NCBI RefSeq assembly: GCF_914767665.1
Contig: NC_059502.1
Span: 1,054,001 to 1,118,000, forward strand
Reading direction: 5' to 3'
DNA from: Harmonia axyridis
Taxonomy: Eukaryota; Arthropoda; Insecta; Coleoptera; Coccinellidae
DNA length: 64,000 bases
The notes under the pieces were generated by a model, which was not told the origin of the DNA, did no database searches, and saw only the letters and a program-made list of their open reading frames with translations. The position numbers and the translations under genes are program-made. Of this stretch, positions 43,323 through 54,493 are shown in pieces (position 1 is the first letter of the stretch; every line of letters begins with the position of its first letter).

Positions 43323-44026
43323 AAAGGTGTTTTTTTAGGGCTATCGAACTTAAAATTGCAATAAAACAACTATGGATTATTCGATTGACATGAATTTTAT
43401 TTATCCGCAAGATGATCTTGAGGCATTACATTTCAAATATGATTTCTGGCATATGACCGCCACGGCTGGCTCGGATGTAGTCCAATCTGGACGTCCAATT
43501 TTCGATACTTTTTCCAACATTTGTGGCCGTATATCGGCAATAACACGGCGAATGTTGTCTTCCCAATGGTCAAGGGTTTGTGGCTTATCCGCATAGACCA
43601 ATGACTTTACATAGCCCCACAGAAAGTAGTCTAGCGGTGTTAAATCACAAGATCTTGGAGGCCAATTCACAGGTCCAAAACGTGAAATTAGGCGGTCACC
43701 TAAGGTGTCTTTCAATAAATCGATGTTGGCATGAGGATTAGCTCCACTCCAAATGCGGCAGTTTTGTTTGTTGACGTAGCCATTCAACCAGAAGTGCGCT
43801 TCATCGCTAAACAAAATAAAATGGACGTAGTGCGCGATTCGTATTCCGCACAGAACCATTATTTTCGAAATAAAATTGCACTATTTTCAAGCGTTGTTCA
43901 GGCGTGAGTCTATTCATGATGAATTGCCAAACCAAACTGAGAATAAATCACTTGACAGCTGTTAAATCGGTGCCATCTTGAACAGTAATGCCAACTTAAA
44001 GTTATATACCTCCAAAAGACACCCGT
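43323..44026 (-). mobile_element. DD41D mariner-type element, copy 11
   Basis: Both termini are present. Frame 43859-43401 reads FSDEAHFWLNGYVN then jumps from SGANPH to ANIDLLKDTLG. A second internal deletion therefore removed the whole segment with the second catalytic Asp. A 1-nt loss after MLEKV shifts the C terminus. Confidence 0.9.
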
Positions 44027-44469
44027 TACTTTTTGTGAGATTCTCATTTTCTCGGAAGAATGAAGGGAGATTAGCCTCTAGGAGATGATGATAATGAATG
44101 AATATTAAGCCAGCAGGAGAATGAAAATGCTAAATAACTAGTAAAACTATGCTTTGCTGTGTCAGGAGAGAATGTAATGACTAAATATGATGGAGATCTT
44201 TTCTCTTTCAAGCCGAATTTCCTCAGAAACTTAAATCTCGCAGGTCAAGCTATAAAGAGAACAGTAAGAGATCTTTTGAAATTGTAACAGGACAAAAATG
44301 TTAATTTTCGGGATATCAAGTAATTACATAAATATATTCTTCTTTCAGTGCCTCTTCTACTGAAGATCGGCGAGAACCATGACAATTCCTCTGAATATTC
44401 ATCCCTATCCAGTCTCTTATATTTTATACTCTACATCCAAAAGTGTTGTCTGTTTTCTGGTAAATGCGA
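44027..44469. other. Unassigned sequence
   Basis: AT-rich. Nothing recognised. Confidence 0.35.
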
Positions 44470-44890
44470 AATTCGGCTCATTGAGGATGGTTTAACGCAT
44501 TAATTGCGTTCGATAACGACCGCATGTGATTGTTTCAGTCGGTTTTAACAATTCATAATACACTACGCCGAGCTGGTCCAACCAAATACTGAGCATGACC
44601 TTGGAACCGAGAATGTTCGGCCGGGATATCCCCATGATTTTCTGGGCTCGGGATGAACCCATTTTTCGTATCGAGTCACAATGCGATGCAGAAACCCCAT
44701 TCGTCTTTGTCTTGCAGCGGTTCAGTATCTCTCAGCTTCAACCCGTACGGCACCCAATTTTCTTGTTTCTGCATCTTTCCCATGACTTTCAGGCGTTTTG
44801 AAATGCCTTGTTGCGTCACTCCCAAGTTCCCGCCAATTCTTGTTGAGTCTTGATCAAGTTATGCCTCCAACGAGTCAGGATCATGATTAT
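44470..44890 (-). pseudogene. Mariner transposase fragment, central part
   Basis: The minus strand reads GVTQQGISKRLKVMGKMQKQ, NWVPYGLKLRD, then after shifts GQAQYLV-type sequence and DQLGVVYYELLKPTETITCG and RYRTQLMR. It spans the end of the DNA-binding domain to the middle of the catalytic domain, with stops and indels. Same family as 18012. Confidence 0.75.
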
Positions 44891-45718
44891 ACCATTTTTT
44901 TCCTTCTACACCATTCTTTGGTTTTGATCTCTTTCATCTCTATCTATTATTTTATTTTACAATTCTTCTCTCTTTCTCTCTCGATGGACCGTATTACCAT
45001 TCGCTGAAAATGACTGACAGTACTGTACCCGAAGTAGAAAGTTGCTTTCCTTAACTAACACAATTATTGAACCTCTGAAAGTCGTCACAGTGACTTCCAG
45101 GAGAGTAAGGATGAGAAAAAAGTGAATTAAGGGATGTCAATGCTGAAATCCAAAGGTGGCATATCCGAAGATCGTACTGGCCAATCTTATTGGATGAAAG
45201 TCTGATTTTTTCTGCATTTACGTATCGAACTTAGCCTCAGAAGCTACTGCTCTCGCATTTATGGCACAAAACAATTTATTTGCCCTCGATGGGTGTTATA
45301 TGAACGTCTAAAATTAAAACCTGATGGCCACAGCTCACGCGAGTCGAACATTGTCTTCGCGTGGCGCAAAAAAAAACGCCGTAGCATCCGAGAAATTGCC
45401 GAAATTAAACGTCTCAGTCTTCTGACAGCTTTGCGTGCGTCACACTCTTTGCAAGATCAGCTGATTCTAATCGAAAACCGAGAGGCACGCTTCCTACTCT
45501 TATTCTCTCTCTCTCTCTCTCTCTCCACGGTAGGAGCGAACAAATTCTCAAAATAAATCAAAGCTGAGTGATCGTTAAAGTTACGACTCGACCGCACATG
45601 TCGTACGGTTTTTCTCGTCGTCTTTGATTGCTTTTGCGTTTGTTACCACCGATGATGGACCGCTGGACTTGAGTAGTTGAATGTAGAAAACGTGTTGAGA
45701 ACCGCTGGAGGTAATGAG
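44891..45718. other. Unassigned, with a (TC)n microsatellite
   Basis: A TC run at about 45503-45526. An 87-codon open frame ending there has no domain. Nothing else recognised. Confidence 0.4.
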
Positions 45719-46101
45719 GTTTTCCTACAACTGCTATGGAAAGTAGCGTATTCTTCACAGCTTACTCAATTTCAAAACTATGTATTGCTCATACTCATAT
45801 TATTCCCCACGGCACTTTGCCCACACCTCGCTTGGTAGACCAATGAAATTGGGCTTTTGAGCTCGCTTTTGAGTCGTTTCTATGGAAACGCAATAAATTA
45901 GCACATACTGTCAACGAAGGCCATTTTGATTTTAATCAAGTCCATTACTTGAATTATTGAAATTTGTGCAGTTGTAGGAAAAGTATAGTGTGCAACATGT
46001 GGAGAAAGTCCCTTTCTCACTCGTGGGTTTGCGGCACTCGCCTTTCAGGCTCGTGCCACAAACTCACACACTCGCGAGAAAAGTTGGACAAAGGTTAACA
46101 T
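45719..46101. mobile_element. MITE with ~60-bp inverted termini, copy 2 (truncated)
   Basis: Inverted relative to 42131-42574 and colinear through CTATGGAAACGCAATAAATT and TGTCAACGAAGGCCATTTTG. It keeps the GTTGGAC terminus with the shared flank GTTAACCTTT (minus strand). The other terminus is missing. Confidence 0.65.
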
Positions 46102-46305
46102 CGCTTACCGATTGTTCGTAGAGCTCAAAGTTAATGAGAATTTTGAAAAAAAACCGTAAAAATCGAATTTCGTCACAAAAACCGTAATATCTCCTGAAAT
46201 ATTGGTCATAGCCCCTCAAACGTTTTTTATAGATCGAGATGTGATCTAAAACATATCGAGGTTTCACGTCCGTATCTTGCCTCAATAAGAATTGACAGCC
46301 TCGAG
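46098..46305 (+). repeat. Dispersed repeat family R, partial (direct repeat a)
   Basis: ACATCGCTTACCGATTGTTC through TTGACAGCCTCGAGAAT. Repeated with divergence at 46538-46762. Abuts the MITE on its left. Confidence 0.6.
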
Positions 46306-46379
46306 AATTATTCAATTTTTTTTTGAAAATTTCAGTTTACAGCCTATAAATCCTGAAATAATGGACTATAATCGGTTAA

Positions 46380-46765
46380 CTACAGCCTTTTTCGCGATCT
46401 AAGTTATCGTATCAATCGAAAGAATGGTATAAACTTTCCATGTGGGAACTTTTAATTTTTCGTTTTTTTTAAGGGTTAGGTATTGAAAATTTTCGTGAAA
46501 TTTTTCGAACAAAAAATTTTATGGTGAGATTTATTCTAACATCGCTTACCGATTATTCGTAGAGCTCACAGTTTATAAGAATTTTGAACGCGAAATTTGG
46601 AAAAAACTGTAAAACTCGAATTTCTACACAAAAACCGTCATATCTCCTGAAATATTGTTCATAGCCCCCTAAAACAAGAACGTAGATCGAGCTGTTATCT
46701 GGAACATAGTGAGGTTGAAAGTCCGTATCTTGCTTTAAAGATAATTGACAGCTTCGAGAATGTGT
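46380..46765 (+). repeat. Dispersed repeat family R, longest copy
   Basis: Contains TTTTCGCGATCTAAGTTATC, ATCAATCGAAAGAATGGTAT, TGTGGGAACTTTTAATTTTT and, from 46538, ATCGCTTACCGATTATTCGT and GTAGAGCTCACAG. Colinear with 15090-15385 (minus) and in part with 4850 and 785. No ORF of note; class unknown. Confidence 0.6.
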
Positions 46766-47312
46766 ATAGCTTTCTTTGTTTGCTCTATGCAAGAAGATAT
46801 GAAAAATGACGGAATTTCCGCTGGGTATCGAATTCATGACAAGAAAATGAGCATTTATTATCAACAGAATTTCAAAGAGATCGATCTCATCCGAATAAAT
46901 TGACCTACTTGAGAACATAATGTTCTTCTTCAATAATTTAATACTGATATTCAATGGTATATATGGAAAGGGAAAATATCGAACTTTCCAAATATGCATT
47001 TATTATTTTCATAGGCTCTTTCATTTTCAATCGTTCCAAAAAAAAATTATCAATGACATTGCGTTGAAAATATTGAGGGATTCACGGCTTAGCTTGATAA
47101 GTACATAGTAGTTTTTCAATGTCAAGTCGACTATTTGTTTATTACGTACCTGTCTTAACATTGAAAAATTACTACTTGACTTGAATTTGAGTCAAGCTCA
47201 AGCTACTTGAGTTTGAGCTTGAGCCAAGTAGCTTAAATATCAAGCCAAATTTACGTAGTTCTATGATTGCATGGCCTGTAATTTTGCGAGTTGATTGAAT
47301 AATTGTATTATA
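46766..47312. other. Unassigned sequence with small inverted repeats
   Basis: 47085-47235 contains CTCAAGCTACTTGAGTTTGA-type short inverted repeats and an inverted pair around TTTTTCAATGT. No gene recognised. Confidence 0.4.
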
Positions 47313-48253
47313 ACGGGTGTTTTTTTTTTCGAGGTATAGAACTTTAAGTTGGCATTACTGTTCAAGATGGCGACCGATTTAACCGCTGTCAAGTGATTTA
47401 TTCTCAGTTTGGTTTGGCAATTCATCGTGAATAGACTCACGCCTGAACAACGCTTGCAAATAGTGCAATTTCATCCAGAAAATAATGATTCCGTGCGGAA
47501 TACGTATCGCGCACTACGTCCATTTTATTTTGTTTAGCGATGAAGCGCACTTCTGGTTGAATGGCTACGTCAACAAACAAAACTGCCGCATTAGGAGTGA
47601 AGCTAATCCTCAAGTGTATGTCGAAACACCGTTACATCCAGAAAAACTGACTGTTTGGTGCGCTTTATGGGCTGGTGGAATCATTGGTCGGTACTTCTTC
47701 AAATACGATGATGGCCAGAACGTTACAGTCAATGGTGATCGGTATAGAGTCATGATTACTAACTTTTTCATTCCTGAATTGAACAACAATGATGTCCAGG
47801 AGCTGTGGTTCCAACAAGACGGCGCAACATGTCACACAGCTCGTGCCACAATCGATTTATTGAAAGACACGTTTGGTGACCGCCTAATTTCACGTTTCGG
47901 ACCTGTGAAATGGCCTTCAAGATCTTGTGATTTAACACCGCTAGACTACTTTCCGTAAGGCTATTTGAAGTCATTGGTCTATGCGGATAAGCCACAAACC
48001 CTTGACCAATTGGAAGACAACATTCGCCGTGTTATTGCCGATATACGGCCACAAATGTTGGAAAAAGTCATCGAAAATTGGACGTCCAGATTGGACTACA
48101 TCCGAGCCAGCCGTGACGGTCATATGCCAGAAATCATATTTAAAATGTAATGCCACAAGATTATCTTGCGGATAAATAAAATTCATGTTAATCGAATAAT
48201 CCTTCGTTGTTTTATTGCAATTTAAAATTCTATAGCTCTGAAAAAACACCCTT
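47313..48253 (+). mobile_element. DD41D mariner-type element, copy 12
   Basis: Both termini at TA. The catalytic frame starts at 47485 and reads FSDEAHFWLNGYVN, WFQQDGATCHTA and SCDLTPLDYFP. A stop at 47956-47958 replaces the Trp of FLWGY, and the frame continues 47965-48150 to IIFKM. All three Asp are present, so this single stop is the main defect of the catalytic half. The family deletion is present. Confidence 0.92.
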
Positions 48254-48881
48254 TATTATGACGATTTGAATGATTCGTGCGAAAGTCTGTGAAAAAAATG
48301 ACATAAATACGAATTTGAACTCAAAACCTTCCGTCTTCATGTCAGTGCTCTTCTTATTTCTCAAAAGCACCATAGAATAGCAGCATTGCACCGAAATGAC
48401 AGGCGCACAGAAATGCGCTTCTTTTTCTTCATCGGATGGACGTTTTTTGGACATTTGTCACAATTTTCCGATGGTGCTCCGAAGCACCTGTCTACTTCGA
48501 AACGTCACGCCGCCTTTGCACGTCTCGCAGGCTAGATAAGAATCGCTCGCCCACATATAATTATTCGGCCTGTTCACTCCCGTCGTACCCCCTCTGATGC
48601 CAAAGTTTGACATCAATTACGATGTCCCGATGGCGGAAATCGCTTATTCACAAAATACCCACATTTTCGTCGGCCTAATTAAAGTGCTTGGTTACGTTCA
48701 ATTACGTTAATTGAATGTATAAACATCGGGTTGGATGGAAGGGGAACGCGAGAAAATTATAATAATCGCGTCTGACGCGGCATGAGTCAATTGGGCGCAG
48801 AAGATGACGTTAAAATCTGCTTTGGGGTGCAGAAGATCTGGGCAAGTTTCAATTGAATTTGGTTCGTGATTTTCACTAGAA
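48254..48881. other. Unassigned sequence
   Basis: 48480-48720 is GC-richer. Nothing recognised. Confidence 0.35.
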
Positions 48882-49001
48882 ATATCACCAGAGGTCAAAT
48901 TATTTTTGAAAAATTATCCCGAGTCGAAGAAGAGGGATAATTTTTCAAAGTATTCATGGGCTCGAAAAAATTTCCGGAAATAATTTGACCTCTAGTGGTA
49001 T
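48882..49001. repeat. Small foldback element (120 bp)
   Basis: 24-bp imperfect inverted termini (ACCAGAGGTCAAATTATTT and its partner), with a second nested hairpin GAAAAATTATCCC/GGGATAATTTTTC at 48908-48946. Non-coding MITE-like structure. Confidence 0.65.
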
Positions 49002-49115
49002 TCGGTAAGAAAATTCCACACCAAATGTGTTTATTTCCAACAACATCAATTTTCGTCTTCATCAAGTACTCTAAATCAAGAACAAACAAGAGCAACTTCC
49101 AATCATTCCATAGTA

Positions 49116-50029
49116 AAGGGTGTTTTTTTTAGAGCTATAGAACTTTAAATTGCAATAAAACAACGATGGATTATTCGATTGACATGAATTTTATTACCCG
49201 TAAGATAATCTTGTGGCATTACATTTTAAATATGATTTCTGGCATATGACCGCCACGGCTGTCTCGGATGTAGTTCAATCTAGACGTCCAATTTTCGATG
49301 ACTTTTTCCAACATTTGTGGCCGTATATTGGCAATAACACGGCGAATGTTGTCTTATCCGCATAGACCAATGACTTTACATAGCCCCACAGATAGTAGTC
49401 TAGCGGTGTTAAATCCCAAGATCTTGGAGGCCAATTCACAGGTCCAAAACGTGAAATTAGGCGGCCACCAAACGTGTCTTTCAATAAATCGATTGTGGCA
49501 CGAGCTGTGTGACATGTTGCGCCGTCTTGTTGGAACCACAGCTCCTGGACATCGTGGTTGTTCAATTCAGGAATGAAAAAGTTAGTAATCATGGCCCTAT
49601 ACCGATCACCATTGACTGTAACGTTCTGGCCATCATCGTTTTTGAAGAAGTACGGACCAATGATTCCACCAGCCCATAAAGCGCACCAAACAGTCAGTTT
49701 TTCTGGATGTAACGGTGTTTCGACATACACTTGAGGATTAGCTTCACTCCAAATGCGGCAGTTTTGTTTGTTGACGTAGCCATTCAACCAGAAGTGTGCT
49801 TCATCGCTAAACAAAATAAAATGGACGTAGTGCGCGTTACGTATTCCGCACGGAACCATTATTTTCGAAATAAAATTGCACTATTTGCAAGCGTTGTTCA
49901 GGCGTGAGTCTATTCATGATGAATTGCCAAACCAAACTGAGAATAAATCACTTGACAGCTGTTAAATCGGTCGCCATCTTGAACAGTAATGCCAACTTAA
50001 AGTTATATACCTCGAAAGAAAACACCCGT
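49116..50029 (-). mobile_element. DD41D mariner-type element, copy 13
   Basis: Both inverted repeats at TA. Well-preserved deletion derivative. Confidence 0.92.
49275..49859 (-). pseudogene. DD41D transposase, catalytic-domain remnant
   Basis: 194 codons from the shifted ATG: FSDEAHFWLNGYVN, WFQQDGATCHTA and SWDLTPLDYYLWGYVK. Spacing of 41 residues between the second and third Asp. A deletion after YADK (about 49358) removes the segment TLDHLEDN and shifts the frame, so the C terminus is out of phase. Confidence 0.8.
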
Positions 50030-50498
50030 TATATAATAATTGCGTTTTTAATATAAACATTAAGCATAATGGTCCAAAGAATTTGGAAAACATCTAAGCT
50101 TGTAGTTGAAATGAATCAAAATAATCATGTGAACAAATTAAAATTAGATTGTCAAAAAAAAATGTTCTGTCATTATGAACGTCAAAAAAAAATTCGCTGT
50201 TGGGTACCCACGAAGAAAAAATTTCCACTAAAATTCATCCGTTGCGATGGTGATCTGTCAGAAATACACGTTCTGATTGGTTAAAATCACATGTGTGGAA
50301 TTTTCAATGAAAAAAAAATGTAAGAACGATAGAAAAATATCAAAATCAACTGGACAAAAAATGGTTACTGAAGCTTCTAGTTGAATCATTTCAATCTTCT
50401 TCCCTTTAAGTGCCCCAAATAAAGTTCGGCGACAACCATGGCAAATACGTTTTTTTTTTCGAATATTAAAGAATATTAAGGAAATTATAGAAACTCAC
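50030..50498. other. Intron sequence downstream of RRM exon 1
   Basis: AT-rich. A 71-codon open frame at 50069-50284 has no domain. Confidence 0.4.
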
Positions 50499-50615
50499 CA
50501 CTGTGATTGGATACATGGGGTTTATGATTGTGAACAAAAGGATGTGATTTGGTTTGCTAGGTTCCTGGCCTTTTCTTCTGGGTTCCTCGTTATTTCCGAA
50601 ATTTCCTTGATGCAC
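50499..50615 (-). CDS. hnRNP L / smooth, RRM exon 1
   Basis: The 117-nt exon (39 codons, phase 0 at both ends) encodes VHQGNFGNNEEPRRKGQEPS and KPNHILLFTIINPMYPITV. The second part is the first strand and RNP2 motif (ILLFTI) opening the second RRM of hnRNP L / smooth. Acceptor TTGCAG at 50616; donor GTGAGT at 50498. It is continuous with 41951-42036 (ITV/DVLHTIC). The hydrophilic N-terminal half fits the inter-RRM linker. The upstream exons with the first RRM were not found up to 64000. Confidence 0.92.
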
Positions 50616-50655
50616 CTGCAACCAAAGAAACAAAAACACATTAAATGAATCAGTA

Positions 50656-50765
50656 TTTAATGAACTCGGTCCTTACTAGACCGGAATTCATTATCAAAAA
50701 AAAATTAAACAAGAAATTTCCACAAATCATTTGCGAAAACTACTTCGTTTTATTTCATTTGAATG
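50656..50765 (-). repeat. Diverged relative of the palindromic retroposon
   Basis: TATTTAATG, CGGTCCTTACT and GGAATTCATTAT match the reverse complement of the unique tail of the element at 2335/30811. The end CTACTTCGTTTTATTT matches its arm terminus. The hammerhead-like core is absent. Confidence 0.5.
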
Positions 50766-50891
50766 AATGAGTTTCAATACTTGAAAATATAACATACATG
50801 TTTTAGAGAACGGAAAAAATAAACCGGAGATAGGTGATATTTTATTATATATTATACTTTTATTATATATTTTTTCAAAAAATAGTAATTT

Positions 50892-51010
50892 ACGTAACAA
50901 GTCCGGAAAATAGGGTTTTTTTGGACGAATAGACAAAATTCCAGGACGAGCGTAAGCGAGTCCTGGAAGTCTGTGAGTCCAAAAAAACCATTTTCGGGCG
51001 TGTTGCGTAC
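50892..51010. repeat. Foldback element
   Basis: Imperfect inverted arms 50892-50926 and 50977-51010 (GGTTTTTTTGGAC block), enclosing a second hairpin TTCCAGGAC...GTCCTGGAA at 50939-50967. Abuts the next element. Confidence 0.65.
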
Positions 51011-51011
51011 A

Positions 51012-51276
51012 ATATTTTTTCGGCTACCATGTAAAATAACACTATCGCTGCTGCTTTTCATATTTTATTGCGATTGCGATCAAAAAACATACAAATTTTT
51101 GACAACTAATTTCATATGAACTGTCAGCCGTTATCTCGGTTTCTATGGATTCTATGATTCTTTTCCGGCCTAGTCCGGGAAGTACGTACTTTCTGGACTA
51201 GGCCGGGAAATGCTACTTTCTCAGAGAAAAAGCGTCCGGGAAGTGAGCACTTCCCGGACGGTTGCCGAAAAAATAT
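51012..51276. repeat. MITE with internal hairpins
   Basis: Inverted termini ATATTTTTTCGGC(T/A)ACC at both ends. Inside are two GC-rich hairpins: GGCCTAGTCCGGGAAGT... with its complement (51157-51208) and GTCCGGGAAGTGAGCACTTC... (51229-51260). Non-coding. Together with 50892-51010 it makes a run of nested hairpins. Confidence 0.65.
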
Positions 51277-51680
51277 ATTTACTAGTCGTTGAACTTCTAG
51301 GAATCTATATTAGTTTCCGTTTTTCTGGATATAATAATCATCATATTGATTGAACTTCCACAACTTATTTCATAACGAAATAGAGCTTCTTCAATAAACG
51401 TTTCATCATGTAACGCAGTTTTGAGCTTTGAAATAAATTACAAACTTATGAGATAAATTCAATAAGGATTGATGAAGAGTCAAAAACCTTATATTCAAGA
51501 GAACCAGTAGCAGACATTTCATAATAATAAATTTCATTCAGAAAGGTTATTCAAATTTGTTTGTTCAATACACTCAACTAAAAATAATTTCTAACAATTA
51601 TTATTTGCCACCTCTCCAATAAACAATTTTTTCTGAGCACAAACTTTGCTTATGCAACAGTAAAAACTTTGATTAGTAAG
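51277..51680. other. Unassigned AT-rich sequence
   Basis: Nothing recognised. Confidence 0.35.
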
Positions 51681-52345
51681 TCCAGTATTAGGTGGATCTT
51701 TGTTAATTTTTTATTATGTACTTGGAGTACTTTTAGAAGTATTTACTATCGAGCTTGAACATCCATGTCCAATAATTATCATGACTTGTTGTTCACTAAC
51801 CCCAGATTTTAGCAACTGACGGATTGCAGTAACTTGATTAGAAACGATTCGTTATTTTCACTTTTTTAGAGTCAAATCGTATCTTACCTGCAGACCTAGA
51901 CCAATTTGATATTGTATCAATGCCAATCAGACAAATTCTTTACCAGTAAACATCGAAATATTTATTCAACTTGCTATTCACTCTTAGAAAAAGTCAACCC
52001 TCCTCAGTATTAGGTTTAGATATGATCTCACAGGACATATTTCAAGATTCTTCATATATTTTGAGTAGGTAAGCCATCTAGTATCTGCACAATTTTTATT
52101 GCCACCCTGGCGGGTTTTGGAGAATATCTTTTTCCGCTTAAAACCTGTAACAGTTTTTTCTTACAATCACCAGCCGCTCTGTCCTCCTTGGAAATTATAT
52201 CTTTAAAAGGATCACTGTTTCTCTGATACTCACCAACTAATTTTGAGGTAATGTTCTAATAATTTTAATAACACTCTGCTTATAATCACTACCATCAATT
52301 TCTTTCGCATATTGAAGGTCCAGTCTTTCAAAATTAATGCTAGTT
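51681..52345 (-). pseudogene. Tyrosine recombinase relic (Crypton-like)
   Basis: The minus strand at 51960-51850 reads IGIDTISNWSRSAGKIRFDS and KKVKITN. After a +1 shift at 51838-51715 it reads SNQVTAIRQLLKSGVSEQQV and MIIIGHGCSSSI. The order TISNW, KITN(H), SGVSEQQVM and GH matches the C-terminal part of eukaryotic Crypton-type / DUF3504-type tyrosine recombinases as I know them, including the GH box. Upstream, 52290-52100 reads KLVGEYQRNSDPFKDIISKE and later SGKRYSPKPARVAIKIVQIL; this is coding-like but I cannot place it. Stops and shifts make it inactive, and the catalytic Tyr is not visible. Confidence 0.5.
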
Positions 52346-53645
52346 TTTTGTTACTATTATATACATCTAGCTTGCAGCTGTGTGGAAAACACAGAACGTC
52401 CTGAATGATTTCGATTTTTTTGTATTACTTGGTATATTTTCATCAATATTTGAATTGATATCTTTATTTCAAGTCTAAAACTTATAATTATCAATTCGTC
52501 AGACTGTCTGTATCCATGGTTACGTCGCCGTCGTCGGAAGCTCCAAAGTTGTTGAACCAATCATAATTCAAAGACAACTAGTTGTCATAGGGATAATACC
52601 AGTTGTCTTCGATTTGTGATTGGTCAGATAGTGTGAACTTCTTGATATGAGTGGAATAGTATACTATATTAAACTCGTAAGCGCTCCTCCCACCGAAAAT
52701 CGAACGATTTTGGACCGATTTTGCGGTCGAGTGTTCTCGGCTCTGGGAGAGATACGAGAAAAACTAAAAGTACGGGAAGAAAGAGAAAATGTCGAATTAA
52801 CTCCCGCGGATATTCCCGTTTCCCGATTTTTCGGGATTACCTGGGAATGAACGGATAAAGTTTGGGAAATTTTCCGACGAATTTCCAGATTCACGTCGAC
52901 GCGAACGACCAATAGGAAAATACTACGATGTCCTTGGGTAGCAACGGGCCTAGCAACGTCCGCGGCAATTGACGTTTCTAGAATATTTCTAATTGTTAGG
53001 TTTTATATTATTTTCACTGTGTCCATTAGAGGGCTTTTGATGAATAGAACTATTTGAAATATGAATAACTGTATAATAAAATCAAGGATCAATCTAATAA
53101 TCTATTCAAAATATTCTGACGTTTTAACCAATTCTGTGCTCATTCATGAAATCGTCGAAATACAGAATGAAAATGGGAAACGTCAGATGATATTTTAATG
53201 GAAATGTTGAAATTTGGACGAATCGAGAGGAAATATGCAAGAAAAGATGAATCAGATGCGATTTATATCCCTTTTTCCATGTATGTTTTATGATATTTTC
53301 AAGCGGAATCGTTTTGTGTCGGTGGAAAGCTTGGTTTGCCAGAAGCCTTTACAGGAGTCATTTGGTTATTTGAAAAGTTTTTTTCGAGAAATTTGAGGAA
53401 ATAATAGACTGCACCTGTATGTACCGCCCTTTCATGATGGTATTTTTGCGTTTTGTTGATATTTTCATGGAAATTGGTCAAATCTTGAAGCATTCCGTTT
53501 CATGTGAATTGTCAAGGTAAATATATCATTTTGGAAAGATATCAGGATTTGAGGCGAAAAAAACTGGTAGGTAGAGATATTTTAATTCGATTTCCTTCAT
53601 ATTTAACGATTTTTTAAACGAAATTCATGAAAATTCATCATAGTC
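52346..53645. other. Unassigned, with a hairpin and GC-rich patch
   Basis: 52557-52624 is an inverted repeat (ACCAATCA...GACAACT and complement). 52680-52980 is GC-richer, with open frames on both strands but no domain. No gene recognised. Confidence 0.4.
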
Positions 53646-54161
53646 CAAGAGCCCGTGAGTGCCAGACCTTCGGATTTTCATAAAAGCTGAAAATTTTTCT
53701 ATGTGTGTCCCTAGTACAGGTAAGAATGATCCCCACCCATGAAGCTGAGGCAGCGGTGGCTTTGGCAGGTAACAGGTAACAAAGGTGTATAAAATTCCAT
53801 CTCAAATTTATCATAAAATAAAACTTAATTTTTTTATATTTGATTCATAATAATATCAAAACTCGCGTTGCTCATTGCCAGACAGTTAGTATGGTTGCAA
53901 CCCTCTGCCGGACACCCTTAAACTATTATAATTTATAATTATACTTACGTTATATTATAAAATCTCAATTTTATATATAATTTTTTGGGGGCCTATTAAT
54001 CTATGTTTACATGATAGCCGGACAGTTTCGACGGTTCTATCATCTTGCTAGACGCATTCAAAGTGAGCAGTAGTTCGGGGAGCAAGGAACGTATACAGTA
54101 ACTAGTGCGAGTGAGACAGAGTGCTTGGTCTATTGCGGTCCTTCACTGCGCATCCACTGTT
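53646..54161 (+). repeat. Left terminal inverted repeat (516 bp)
   Basis: Starts CAAGAGCCCGTGAGTGCCAG. It contains ACAGGTAAGAATG and GGTAACAGGTAACA near the outer end and a GTGCGAGTGAGACAGAG block near the inner end. Lies beyond the 3' end of the gene. Confidence 0.9.
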
Positions 54162-54493
54162 ATCAAGTTCAAATTGTGCAGCTTATTTTTTTCTTAGTCA
54201 AGAAATTTCATTAAATAAATTTTTACAGTTTGAATAACAAATATTTAAAACAGTACTCAGTAAAATTGTTCTAATACAACTCCAATCATATCGAAACTCT
54301 AATAATTTTATTTATATTATTTTTCATTTTTACGAAGTTTATTATTTTCAATTCTATCAAAATTGTAAAGCCAATGAATTAAATGAATGAAATTAAATAA
54401 AGTAAATCAAATTTTATTGTTTATTATATCAAAGGGCAAATTTTTTTTAAAATAAAAAAGTTACAGAAAAATATATTTATTTTAATAAAATCT

